Assembly: GCF_037977385.1 (NCBI RefSeq)
Contig: NZ_CP150277.1
Location: 2,023,001 to 2,087,000 of the forward strand
Length of the DNA: 64,000 nt
Source of the DNA: Terribacillus sp. FSL K6-0262
GTDB taxonomy: Bacteria; Bacillota; Bacilli; Bacillales; Amphibacillaceae
Direction: 5' to 3'
The translations under genes and the position numbers were made by a program. The notes under the pieces were generated by a model. It was not told the origin of the DNA. It saw nothing but the letters and a program-made list of their open reading frames with translations, and did no database searches. Shown here one piece after another: positions 40,524-48,080 of the stretch; position 1 is the stretch's first letter; each line of letters begins with the position of its first letter.

Positions 40524-40850
40524 TTATGCGGCCATGGATCGGCAAGCGTCGGCACAGGCAAAGCACGCATCTGCACAATCCTGGCAATGCTGTACATCAT
40601 GCTGTCTGCATATTTCGCCGCAGGCTTGGCATATTTCTGCACATAATGTACAAATTTGCTCGGCAAACGGACTGCTGCGCTGCATCGACTGGATTGCAAA
40701 TGCGCACATATCCGCACATTCACGATCCATCCGGATGCAATTGGCCATCGTCTTCACATCATCTTCCAGCAGACAGGCATCATAGCATGCATTGCAGGCT
40801 TTCATGCATGTCAGGCAAGCTTGGATGCAATTCTCATAATCTGTATTCAT
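40524..40850 (-). CDS. Csp-type four-helix copper storage protein (YhjQ-like)
   Basis: 108 aa with 19 Cys by my count, mostly in CxxxC spacing along helices (CIQACLTCMKACNACYDAC, then CTLCAEICQACGEIC and CQDCADACFACADAC), the hallmark of DUF326 / cytosolic Csp3 copper storage proteins that hold many Cu(I) ions in a four-helix bundle. No signal peptide. RBS AAGGAGGAG upstream. No copper regulator or exporter is adjacent. Confidence 0.93.
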   Translation of the reverse strand: MNTDYENCIQACLTCMKACNACYDACLLEDDVKTMANCIRMDRECADMCAFAIQSMQRSSPFAEQICTLCAEICQACGEICRQHDVQHCQDCADACFACADACRSMAA

Positions 40851-40914
40851 GATTGAAATCTCCTCCTTATCTGGAATATTTCCCTGAGGGGTCCGATCAA
40901 TAACATTTCATAAG

Positions 40915-40944
40915 AAAAAGCGACATTTGAGCATGTCGCTTTTT
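40915..40944. terminator. Bidirectional terminator
   Basis: AAAAAGCGACAT, loop TTGAGC, ATGTCGCTTTTT; ends the minus-strand Cys/Lys-rich gene. Confidence 0.82.
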
Positions 40945-40951
40945 TTCTGGA

Positions 40952-41140
40952 CTAATATGGAAATGGAGGGGATGGAGGTGTCAGGAAGGAAGCACCCCAG
41001 CGTGTTCCGCCTTTGCAGGAATCCTCGCACTCGCATTTCTCATGTTTTTTTTCGTCTTTTTTGCAAGGATCGTGATCTTTGCATTTATACTTGCGCTTGG
41101 TTTTCTTTTCAGGTTCGTAATAACCCATCAAATCCATCAT
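40952..41140 (-). CDS. Small Cys/Lys-rich protein with C-terminal GGTxWG/PFP motif
   Basis: 62 aa from ATG 41140. Very basic centre (EPEKKTKRKYKCKDHDPCKK, DEKKHEKCECEDSC; five to six Cys) and an unusual tail GGTRWGASF...PPSPPFPY. Leader CATATGCTA-TGA-TTGGAAAGG then 8 nt to ATG. No family recognised; composition suits a spore-coat or surface structural protein. The tail motif recurs in the protein at 48081 in the same cluster. Confidence 0.7.
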   Translation of the reverse strand: MMDLMGYYEPEKKTKRKYKCKDHDPCKKDEKKHEKCECEDSCKGGTRWGASFLTPPSPPFPY

Positions 41141-41160
41141 ACTCACCACCTTTCCAATCA

Positions 41161-41169
41161 TAGCATATG
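41161..41169 (-). promoter_or_regulatory. Sigma-K-like -10 element
   Basis: Minus strand CATATGCTA matches CATAnnnTA fully. The dinucleotide 16 nt upstream is CC rather than AC. Leader to the start is only ~15 nt. Confidence 0.45.
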
Positions 41170-41240
41170 AGGAAACAGTGAAACGGGCACGGCGGATATA
41201 AAGAGAGGATAAGCGGGAACGAACTGCCTATCCTCTGATT

Positions 41241-41672
41241 TTAATCGGCAAAGGCAAGGCCATTGAAGCTTTCTGGCCCGACTCGGACAGTCCCGATTAG
41301 GTTTGCTGATATGAATGCTGTATATGTCAGCTGTCCGCTTGTTGGTGGAGGGACGTTGATGTCCGAACCGATAAAAGTGAAGGCCTGAGGTCCCAGAATT
41401 TCCAAATCCAAGTTGGAAGAGGCTGAGAAAACGACTGGATCTGTCGGCTGTGTACCTCGCACGATTGTGACGGTGATGGTGGTCAGTACAGGCAATAGGG
41501 GGAGCTGGACTGTAATGATGCCGTTTAACTGTACTCTGATAGGTGATGTGGCTTCTGTGGTTATCAGACCGATTTGTCCAAACACTTGGGGTGTCCCGAT
41601 CAATATTGGAGCAGAGAAGGAGTTGGAAGTACTGGCGTTCTGGGATGTTCTTGCATCGAGCAGTATTGTCAT
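41241..41672 (-). CDS. Exosporium-like beta-rich protein
   Basis: 143 aa, no signal peptide, almost all beta-strand in character (VQLNGIITVQLPLLPVL, TITVTIVRG, LTYTAFISANL) and ending RVGPESFNGLAFAD. The ending and strand pattern recall exosporium/spore-surface proteins of Bacillaceae, but the family assignment is from memory of pattern only. RBS AAAGGAGG 7 nt before ATG. Preceded by a CATATAATA element. Threonine/serine content would allow O-glycosylation by the adjacent transferases (inference). Confidence 0.65.
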   Translation of the reverse strand: MTILLDARTSQNASTSNSFSAPILIGTPQVFGQIGLITTEATSPIRVQLNGIITVQLPLLPVLTTITVTIVRGTQPTDPVVFSASSNLDLEILGPQAFTFIGSDINVPPPTSGQLTYTAFISANLIGTVRVGPESFNGLAFAD

Positions 41673-41702
41673 GAAATGTCCTCCTTTCGCATCGAGATAC
41701 TA

Positions 41703-41711
41703 TATTATATG
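41703..41711 (-). promoter_or_regulatory. Sigma-K/sigma-E-like -10 element
   Basis: Minus strand CATATAATA fully matches CATAnnnTA, placing the start ~25 nt before the ATG of the exosporium-like gene. No clear AC at -35. Confidence 0.45.
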
Positions 41712-41768
41712 AGTCCTTCTCCGTTATGAAAGGGACAGCCATCTTGAAAAAGAAATTTGCTGCCTCTA

Positions 41769-42989
41769 CTATAATGCCAGTGCCTTTTTATATAACTCGA
41801 CAGTGTTCATGCCCATATTGACCAGCGACCATTGCTGTTCGGCCCAGAGCTTTGCTTGGCTGCCCAACTGCCGGCGAAGCGAATCATCCTGGAGCAAGCG
41901 GTGAAGCTGCTGGGCCAGGCTGTTTGGATTGCCTGCCTCGGAAAGCAGGCCCGTCACTCCTTCCTGCACCATTTCAGGAAGTCCGCCGGCATCGCTGACG
42001 ACTGTCGGGATGCCGCATAGCTGGGCTTCTATGACAGAATACGGCTGTGTATCCTGTAAGCTTGGCAGAACAAAGATATCAGATGATTCAAGAAAGTCTT
42101 TTACATTAGGTACAGAACCCAGCAGCTTTATTTCAGAGGAGAGGCCGGCTTCTTTTATTTGATTTTTGAGTTGTTTTGCGGCGTCGCCTTTGCCGAGTAT
42201 CCAGCATTCCCAATCCGAGGTGGAAGCTTTTAGCTGTTTTAAGGCTTCTATTAAAATATGCACGCCTTTTAATTGCACCAGTCTCCCGGCAAATAAGATG
42301 GTCGGCTTTGTCTTGGCGGGGATATTGTCCAGCTGTTTCGGACTTTTATGAAAGGCGTCTATATCTATGCCGTAAGGAAACTGTACAAATCTTGCGTCCG
42401 GGATAGTATGCTGCTGTATGAGCTTGGTTTTCGTTATAGCTGCAGGTATGTGGATGAACTCACTCACATGACAACCGATATGCTCCAAATGAACGTTGTA
42501 TTGGTATTCGAAGCTTTCGTGAAGTTCATCGGTTGATAGATCGGGATGACGCCCCAGGATGGCCAATGCTATCTCCTTCGACAAATAGCCATGGATACTT
42601 GTCACCACTGGGATGTGGGAAGGCTTCACACGATCCATTGCCAATGCTGAAATGACGTCTTGGGCATGGACGATGTCATACTTGGAGAGATCGAGTGTCA
42701 GAGCTGTCAATTCCATACAATATCTCAGGACTTCTGTGAGGTAAATCGAGGTATAGGATTCCAGCTTCGGATAGGCGGTTCCCAATTTTTCTTCGATGAT
42801 GGGTTTGACATCGGCCACTTTAAAGGGCGCTTGCTGTCCGATGATGCGGTATTCCGATAGCGTTTCATCCTGGGCCAGTATATCGACTTCATGTCCCAAT
42901 CTTGTCAATTCATTCTGGAGATTTTGAACAACCGTCCACAATCCCCCGACATACGGAAGCGGATAATAGGAAACGAGCAGTATTTTCAT
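41769..42989 (-). CDS. Glycosyltransferase family 4
   Basis: 406 aa GT-B fold transferase. N-terminal YYPLPYVGGLWTVVQNLQNEL (nucleotide-loop GG), donor-side AGRLVQLKGVHILIEAL (~235-251) and the EX7E-type region ending PSLQDTQPYSVIEAQLCG then DAGGLPEMV. Start chosen at the second ATG (42989), 9 nt after AGGAGG; the RBS overlaps the stop of the upstream 35-aa ORF. Close paralog of the protein at 48806. Acceptor unknown; surface glycan or spore glycoprotein inferred. Confidence 0.92.
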   Translation of the reverse strand: MKILLVSYYPLPYVGGLWTVVQNLQNELTRLGHEVDILAQDETLSEYRIIGQQAPFKVADVKPIIEEKLGTAYPKLESYTSIYLTEVLRYCMELTALTLDLSKYDIVHAQDVISALAMDRVKPSHIPVVTSIHGYLSKEIALAILGRHPDLSTDELHESFEYQYNVHLEHIGCHVSEFIHIPAAITKTKLIQQHTIPDARFVQFPYGIDIDAFHKSPKQLDNIPAKTKPTILFAGRLVQLKGVHILIEALKQLKASTSDWECWILGKGDAAKQLKNQIKEAGLSSEIKLLGSVPNVKDFLESSDIFVLPSLQDTQPYSVIEAQLCGIPTVVSDAGGLPEMVQEGVTGLLSEAGNPNSLAQQLHRLLQDDSLRRQLGSQAKLWAEQQWSLVNMGMNTVELYKKALAL

Positions 42990-43002
42990 ATTCATCAGCC
43001 TC

Positions 43003-43110
43003 CTAGTTTGTTTTGCCGTAGCGCATCATCAGGGGGAGAAGCCGGGCATCTGGAATGCGATAACCTGGCGGGGCAAGTTTTATTAATCCGGCAAGTTGTT
43101 TTTCATTCAT
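43003..43110 (-). CDS. 35-aa ORF inside the glycosyltransferase operon
   Basis: Starts MNEKQLAGLIKLAPPGY and ends LMMRYGKTN. ATG 43110 is 8 nt after AAGGAG, and its TAG stop forms part of the RBS of the downstream GT4 gene, an arrangement typical of translational coupling. It lies 18 nt after the GT2 gene. No family recognised. Could be a leader/coupling peptide or a small partner of the transferases. Confidence 0.55.
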   Translation of the reverse strand: MNEKQLAGLIKLAPPGYRIPDARLLPLMMRYGKTN

Positions 43111-43128
43111 GATCATTGCTCCTTTTTA

Positions 43129-43857
43129 CTAAAATGTAGCGTATTTTTCCAAGTATTCATCTAAAATCGGACGGTAATGTCCTTCGATGGTTTTCATTTC
43201 ATGCAGTATTTGGGGCTGGAATCTTGATGTTCCGGATTCTTCATGCGAACGGAATTGGATGAGTGCCTGATCGATATAATGCATATGGAAGCCATTTAGC
43301 AGGATCCGGAACCACATATCATAATCGTGCGTGTACAAGAATCCCGGATTGAATTTGCCAACTTTATCGAATATTTCTTTTTGAATCAGGGTGGTGCAGC
43401 CATTGACTGGGTTTTCCATACGGAAAGATTCATAAACTTCCTTTGCGTTGTTCAAAGGACTAAAGCGTTTGCCGCACCAAGGAATGAATACCTGATTATC
43501 TTTATCAATCAGATGGTAGTTGGAAAAGCTGACCAATGAATGGTTGGCAGTCATATAGTCCATTTGCATTTGAATCTTATGCGGAAGGAATATATCATCA
43601 GAGCTTAGCCATGCCACATATTCCCCGGCGGCATGCTCAATCCCATGGTTGAGCGCAGTTGCTGTTCCTCCATTTTCTTTCCGCAGGTAAGTTATATAAT
43701 TCAGATAAGGTCTGATTTTATCGACTTCCTGTGTGGAGCCATCGTCAACCACGATTACCTCTATATTGGGATAAGTCTGATCCAAGGCGCTCTGGATGGC
43801 GAAAGGGACATATTTATCATTGAAAAAAGGAATGATGATCGTTACTTTCGGAAGCAT
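43129..43857 (-). CDS. Glycosyltransferase family 2
   Basis: 242 aa GT-A fold transferase. TIIIPFFNDKYVPFAIQSALDQTYPNIE near the N-terminus, VVDDGS (~36-41), NHGIEHAAGEYVAWLSSDD (~69-87, metal-binding Asp pair) and the acceptor region GFLYTHDYDMWFR. RBS AGGAGGAG upstream. First gene of a minus-strand set with the 35-aa ORF and GT4. Confidence 0.92.
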   Translation of the reverse strand: MLPKVTIIIPFFNDKYVPFAIQSALDQTYPNIEVIVVDDGSTQEVDKIRPYLNYITYLRKENGGTATALNHGIEHAAGEYVAWLSSDDIFLPHKIQMQMDYMTANHSLVSFSNYHLIDKDNQVFIPWCGKRFSPLNNAKEVYESFRMENPVNGCTTLIQKEIFDKVGKFNPGFLYTHDYDMWFRILLNGFHMHYIDQALIQFRSHEESGTSRFQPQILHEMKTIEGHYRPILDEYLEKYATF

Positions 43858-43892
43858 TGCTGCTCCTCCTATTTAACATATTTTTTCAACCT

Positions 43893-43924
43893 GCGTGCAT
43901 ATACATGAAATGGATATTGCACGC
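43893..43924. promoter_or_regulatory. Inverted repeat in the divergent glycosyltransferase promoter region
   Basis: GCGTGCA (43893-43899) and TGCACGC (43918-43924) flank 18 bp within the 86-bp gap between the divergent GT2 and GT4 genes. A partial CATATACAT element on the plus strand (43898) overlaps it. Candidate operator. Confidence 0.4.
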
Positions 43925-43943
43925 CTACTAAAGGAGGCAGGAT

Positions 43944-45032
43944 ATGAAAGTATTATTTGTATTTTATGTGCCAAGCGGCGGGGTGGAAACACTCAATCGA
44001 CAGAGAAGAGCTGCCTTGGAATTGGAGGGCATCTCTTCACATTTCCTGTATTATGAAAAACGCCGTGAATTAGTGAATGATCACGGAGCTCCGTTATATA
44101 TAACCAATGAAGATACAGATATAAAGCAAATATTCGATAGTAATGATTTTGATGCAGCTATCATAACTTCCGATTTTTTAAGCTTCCCTCGTTTCCGGCG
44201 GCTGGGCTTCAAGGGGAAGCTTATCTTGGAAGCTCAAGGATTCGGTCCTAAGGAAAATGCATATTTACAGTTGCAGATGGCAGTTCCGATCGTGAGGAAT
44301 TATGCTAATGCATTGCTGCATCCGATGACGGAGCACATTGCTGAAATTTACCAGCAGCTGTATCCGGCAACCCCGACCTTTGGTTTTGATATTTGCTTTG
44401 ATTCGGATGAATTTGCGTATATGCCTGGCATCACCTCGGAAAAGCCGATCATTGCTTGGGTGGGCAGGCTGGAGGATAACAAGAACTGGCGTGAATTCCT
44501 TCTGATATGTCATAAACTCATTTCTGAATATCGGACTGATTTGCAATTTTATATGTTCCATGATCCATCTTTGGCTGCACCAAGCGAACTTTTCGCATTT
44601 GAACAGATGTTGGACAGCCTGCAGCTGAGGAATCATCTGTCCATATTCCCGGATGTTCCACATGAGGATATGCCCTATTATTTCTCCATGATCGGTGATT
44701 CTGGAGGATTTTTATTGGCAACTTCCAAAGTGGAAAGTGCAGGGTATGCAGTCATCGAAGCCATGAGCTGCAGCTGTCCTGTACTGACAACAGACTCGGA
44801 TGGTGTCCGCCGGGCCATCATTCATAACCAGACAGGTAAATATTATGAGCTGGGCAATCTGGATTCGGCGCTGGCAGAGACGAAGGAATTGATGGCGAAC
44901 ATGGATCAGCGGACCTTTATCCGGGAAAATGCACTCCGGCATATCAAAGAAAGATTCAGTTATGAAAATTATGCAGCTTCTTTTAAACAAATGCTGTTAA
45001 AACTAGGTGTTCAGGATAGGAGTAATGGATAA
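43944..45032 (+). CDS. Glycosyltransferase family 4
   Basis: 362 aa GT-B fold. VPSGGVETLNRQRRAAL (~10-26), WVGRLEDNKNWREFL (~172-186) and EX7E motif in VESAGYAVIEAMSCSCPVL (~258-276). RBS AAAGGAGG upstream. More divergent from the other two GT4 proteins. The last 22 nt overlap the convergent reductase gene end to end. Confidence 0.9.
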   Translation: MKVLFVFYVPSGGVETLNRQRRAALELEGISSHFLYYEKRRELVNDHGAPLYITNEDTDIKQIFDSNDFDAAIITSDFLSFPRFRRLGFKGKLILEAQGFGPKENAYLQLQMAVPIVRNYANALLHPMTEHIAEIYQQLYPATPTFGFDICFDSDEFAYMPGITSEKPIIAWVGRLEDNKNWREFLLICHKLISEYRTDLQFYMFHDPSLAAPSELFAFEQMLDSLQLRNHLSIFPDVPHEDMPYYFSMIGDSGGFLLATSKVESAGYAVIEAMSCSCPVLTTDSDGVRRAIIHNQTGKYYELGNLDSALAETKELMANMDQRTFIRENALRHIKERFSYENYAASFKQMLLKLGVQDRSNG

Positions 45033-45844
45033 ATTTGCTTCTGTTCCTCCAGCATGTCTCGAAAGCCGGGTACAGCATAAGCAGGCGACTGTCTTGTATT
45101 CACAATCGACCGATCCAGCACGTGTGCGGCATCCGGAACAATTCGGATGTCGTCTTTTTGGTAGATTTCCTTGATCAGCTGCAGCAGGTCGTGTTTATTG
45201 ATCTTTTCGTCCGGACATAGATGGTAAAGGCCGCTCGTCTGCTTTTGGATGAAGAAATCCACTGCCTTTGCCAATTCGAGTGTTGTCACTCCATTCCAGT
45301 AGACCCTTTCAAATCCTTTGATCTCACCGCTTTGACTCATGAACCAATGGAAAAGCCCTATGCCATTCCTTCTTAGTTCCGGTCCGATGATGGAGGTGCG
45401 AATGGTCAGATGCGGGTGTGATGTTATTTCTCCAAGCTGCTTGGATTGTGAATATACGGAAGTTCCATCGCGAAAGTCCGTCTCTTTGTATTGACCGGTT
45501 TTACCCGAGAAAACGCAATCGGTACTGAGTTGGATCAAGCGTCCATTTTTTCTTTCCATGAATGCCGCCAGCTGGTGAGGGAGCAGGCTGTTGACGCGGA
45601 AGGCCAGAAGCGGATTCTGCTCGGCTGCATCGTTAAGGATCCCGATGCAATTGATGACAATAGCTGGTTCAAGCGTATTTATCAGTTTCTCCAATGCTGG
45701 AGTATCTACGGCATCGAGGTAGATGCTGCTTTTATCCGTACGATCGCGGGAAGTGTAATGAACATCGTAATCCGGCTGTTTGCGCAGGTACTTATATATG
45801 ACATGCCCCGCCATACCATTCCCGCCGAGGACGAGTATCTTCAT
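45011..45844 (-). CDS. RmlD-like sugar-nucleotide reductase
   Basis: 277 aa extended-SDR reductase. GGNGMAGHVIYKYL at the N-terminus, STDCVFSG, YSQSKQLGE (Tyr-x3-Lys). It sits between a UDP-GlcNAc 4,6-dehydratase/epimerase and a 2-epimerase. That trio corresponds to WbvB-WbvR-WbvD (UDP-L-QuiNAc) or FnlA-FnlB-FnlC / CapE-CapF-CapG (UDP-L-FucNAc) pathways. The short length without a C-terminal cupin resembles WbvR more than CapF, so L-QuiNAc or a related sugar is favoured by inference. Confidence 0.85.
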   Translation of the reverse strand: MKILVLGGNGMAGHVIYKYLRKQPDYDVHYTSRDRTDKSSIYLDAVDTPALEKLINTLEPAIVINCIGILNDAAEQNPLLAFRVNSLLPHQLAAFMERKNGRLIQLSTDCVFSGKTGQYKETDFRDGTSVYSQSKQLGEITSHPHLTIRTSIIGPELRRNGIGLFHWFMSQSGEIKGFERVYWNGVTTLELAKAVDFFIQKQTSGLYHLCPDEKINKHDLLQLIKEIYQKDDIRIVPDAAHVLDRSIVNTRQSPAYAVPGFRDMLEEQKQIYPLLLS

Positions 45845-46830
45845 TAAATAAAACCACCCTTGACCAGCATGCTTTTGATTTCCTCATGTGACAGCAGGTT
45901 CTGGCTGGAATTGTAATCGGTGATCTCGACTTTTTTATAGTCCTTGTAGTAATCCGTTATTTCTTTTGTCTTCACATCGGGCAGGATGACAAAGTAGCGG
46001 TCGTCATAAACAATTGCGGAATGGCTCTCGTTGACGGTCAAGAGCAGCTCGTGGATTTTTTCCCCGGGGCGGATCCCCGATATTTCGAATTCGACATCCG
46101 ATGCACCTGATGCCTCTGACAGGACTTTTGCGAGATCGGTAATTTTGATCGCCGGCATTTTCATGATGAATATTTCCCCGCCGACAGCTTCGAAGGTCGC
46201 TTTGAACACCAGTTTGATGGCATCCTCCACTGTAAGGAAAAATCGCGTCATCTCTGGATCGGTGATACCGATTTTGTTTTTTTGCCGGATGGCTTTTTTG
46301 AAGACATGGATGACGCTGCCATTTGTGCCGAGAACATTACCGCCGCGGATGCAAACAAAGGTCGTATTCGCATGGAGTTTGTTGGCATGGGTGATCAATC
46401 GTTCTCCCATAGCTTTGGACAGGCCATAGAAGTTGGCGGGATCGGATGCCTTATCGGTCGAAATATAGATTACTTTATCGATATTATGATGAATGGCAGC
46501 ATCAATGACATGCTGTGTTCCTATGACATTCGTTTTAAGAGCTTCCAATGGCTGGTCTTCACAAACAGGCACATGCTTAAGTGCTGCTAGATGGAATAAG
46601 TAATCCACGCCTTCCGTTGCTTCGATCAAGGCCTCGCGATCACGGATATCCCCGATTTTGAAATGCAGTTTCGGGTTATTGTCAAATTCCTGCTTCATGG
46701 TGAATTGATGTGATTCATTACGGGAGAAGATGCGGATTTCCTTCGGACGATGCAGAAGGAGCTGCTTGACAAGTTCATACCCCCAAGAACCTGTACCCCC
46801 CGTAATGAAAATCGTTTTATCCTTAAACAA
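45844..46830 (-). CDS. UDP-GlcNAc 4,6-dehydratase/5-epimerase (WbjB/CapE-type)
   Basis: 328 aa extended SDR. FITGGTGSWGYELVKQLL (~9-26), GDIRDREAL, STDKASDPANFYGLSKAMGERL (~122-143, with the SNFYGxSK-like catalytic region), RIGGNVLG-like IRGGNVLGTNGSV. TTG start 8 nt after AGGAGG. Acts on UDP-GlcNAc as the first step of L-deoxy amino sugar synthesis. Overlaps the 2-epimerase gene by 8 nt and abuts the reductase by one base. Confidence 0.9.
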   Translation of the reverse strand: MFKDKTIFITGGTGSWGYELVKQLLLHRPKEIRIFSRNESHQFTMKQEFDNNPKLHFKIGDIRDREALIEATEGVDYLFHLAALKHVPVCEDQPLEALKTNVIGTQHVIDAAIHHNIDKVIYISTDKASDPANFYGLSKAMGERLITHANKLHANTTFVCIRGGNVLGTNGSVIHVFKKAIRQKNKIGITDPEMTRFFLTVEDAIKLVFKATFEAVGGEIFIMKMPAIKITDLAKVLSEASGASDVEFEISGIRPGEKIHELLLTVNESHSAIVYDDRYFVILPDVKTKEITDYYKDYKKVEITDYNSSQNLLSHEEIKSMLVKGGFI

Positions 46831-47911
46831 TTTCCAAACCTCCTAAAATAATTTTGATCACTTTGTCAGAAACGTATCGGTCTGCATATCCTTCAGGAAA
46901 CTCCCAATCTTTCGAGGCTGATGCCATGATGACAGCAGAACGCTCGATTGCTTTTGCATCGATGCCCGATATGATATTGCTTCCGCAAGCAACCGTTTCT
47001 GGCCGTTCTGTCGTCCTGCGCACGGTCACTGTCGGAACATGGAACAGACAGCATTCCTCCTGGACGGTGCCGCTATCCGTAAGTGCCAGCAGAGCCTGCT
47101 GTTCAAGTGCGACAAAATCGAAGAAGCCAAAGGGCTCATGAAATTCCACAAGCGGACTCCATGTCATATCCTTTAATTGTTCGATTTTCGATCGTGTACG
47201 AGGATGGATGCTGCAAATCATACGTTTATTCAGTTTTTCTGCCGCGGTACTCAGTCCATTCATAATGGTCCGCAGCCTGTCAGGGTGATCGACATTCTCT
47301 GCCCGATGTATCGTCGTCAGCAAGTATTGCTGCTTCTTCAGCTTAAGCTCTTTTAAGATGCGGCTTTTTTGGATGCTGGGTCTGTAATGGTGCAATACCT
47401 CAAATATGGGATTTCCCGAGACGACAATGCGATTAGCCGGCAGTCCCTCCCGCAGCAGATTTTCCCTGCTTCCAGGTGTATAAGGAAGGTTAAGGCTGGA
47501 AATTGCATCGATGACGCGCCTGTTTTTCTCCTCTGGAACCTCCAAGTCAAAGCATCGATTGCCTGCTTCCATGTGCACGACAGGGATATGCATCCGTTCT
47601 GCAAGCAAGGCACTCAACGCGCTGTTCGTATCCCCGAGTACAAGGACTTTTTCCGGTTTCTCCGTCTCCAGTATGGTTTCCAATTCCTTATACATCGTGG
47701 CTAATTGTTCCCCTAAACTCTGCTGACTTTGGGAGAGGATGTAATCGGGTTTCCTGATCTGCATTTCTTGAAAAAAAACATCGCTCAAGTTGGAGGTGTA
47801 ATTCTGCCCGGTGTGAACCAGGACGTGATCTGCCAGCAAATCCAGCTTCTTGATGATGATGGATAGCCGGATTATTTCAGGTCGTGTTCCTAAGACAGTT
47901 AAAATCTTCAC
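46823..47911 (-). CDS. UDP-HexNAc 2-epimerase, non-hydrolysing (WecB/CapG-type)
   Basis: 362 aa GT-B-like epimerase. VLGTRPEIIRLS (~5-16), VHTGQNY, HMEAGNRCFD (~117-126), DSGTVQEECC, RRTTERPE. GTG start, 6 nt after AAAGGAGG. In this trio it would epimerise C2 of the L-sugar intermediate. First gene of the three-gene operon behind a CATATACTA element. Confidence 0.92.
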   Translation of the reverse strand: MKILTVLGTRPEIIRLSIIIKKLDLLADHVLVHTGQNYTSNLSDVFFQEMQIRKPDYILSQSQQSLGEQLATMYKELETILETEKPEKVLVLGDTNSALSALLAERMHIPVVHMEAGNRCFDLEVPEEKNRRVIDAISSLNLPYTPGSRENLLREGLPANRIVVSGNPIFEVLHHYRPSIQKSRILKELKLKKQQYLLTTIHRAENVDHPDRLRTIMNGLSTAAEKLNKRMICSIHPRTRSKIEQLKDMTWSPLVEFHEPFGFFDFVALEQQALLALTDSGTVQEECCLFHVPTVTVRRTTERPETVACGSNIISGIDAKAIERSAVIMASASKDWEFPEGYADRYVSDKVIKIILGGLEIV

Positions 47912-47963
47912 AAATAACCTCCTTTAAAACCGCCATATTCCTTCCAAGCGTATTTTCGTTGAT

Positions 47964-47972
47964 TAGTATATG
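47964..47972 (-). promoter_or_regulatory. Sigma-K-like -10 element of the sugar-nucleotide operon
   Basis: Minus strand CATATACTA fully matches CATAnnnTA, ~47 nt leader to the GTG of the 2-epimerase gene. The -35 position reads TC, not AC. Confidence 0.5.
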
Positions 47973-48032
47973 GCTGCTTAAGAAAAGGGATTGGATATAA
48001 GCACAGGATGACATTTTTTACTTTGAGCAATA

Positions 48033-48059
48033 ACAAAGAAGCATGCTCCTCATATACTG
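48033..48059 (+). promoter_or_regulatory. Sigma-K-like promoter of the Ala/Pro-rich gene
   Basis: AC (48033-48034), 16 bp, CATATACTG (48051-48059). Followed by GCT-TTGGAAAGG, the same layout as before the Cys/Lys-rich gene at 41140. Confidence 0.5.
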
Positions 48060-48080
48060 GCTTTGGAAAGGATGATGAAA

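Noticed and set aside
41158..41742. 194-codon minus-strand frame overlapping the exosporium-like gene
   Set aside because: It overlaps the 143-aa frame, which has a strong RBS and coherent beta-rich sequence; the longer frame has neither.
48072..48080. ATG 48072/48075 as start of the Ala/Pro-rich protein
   Set aside because: They lie 0-3 nt from the AAAGG RBS; GTG 48081 has 9-nt spacing and matches the layout of the sister gene at 41140.
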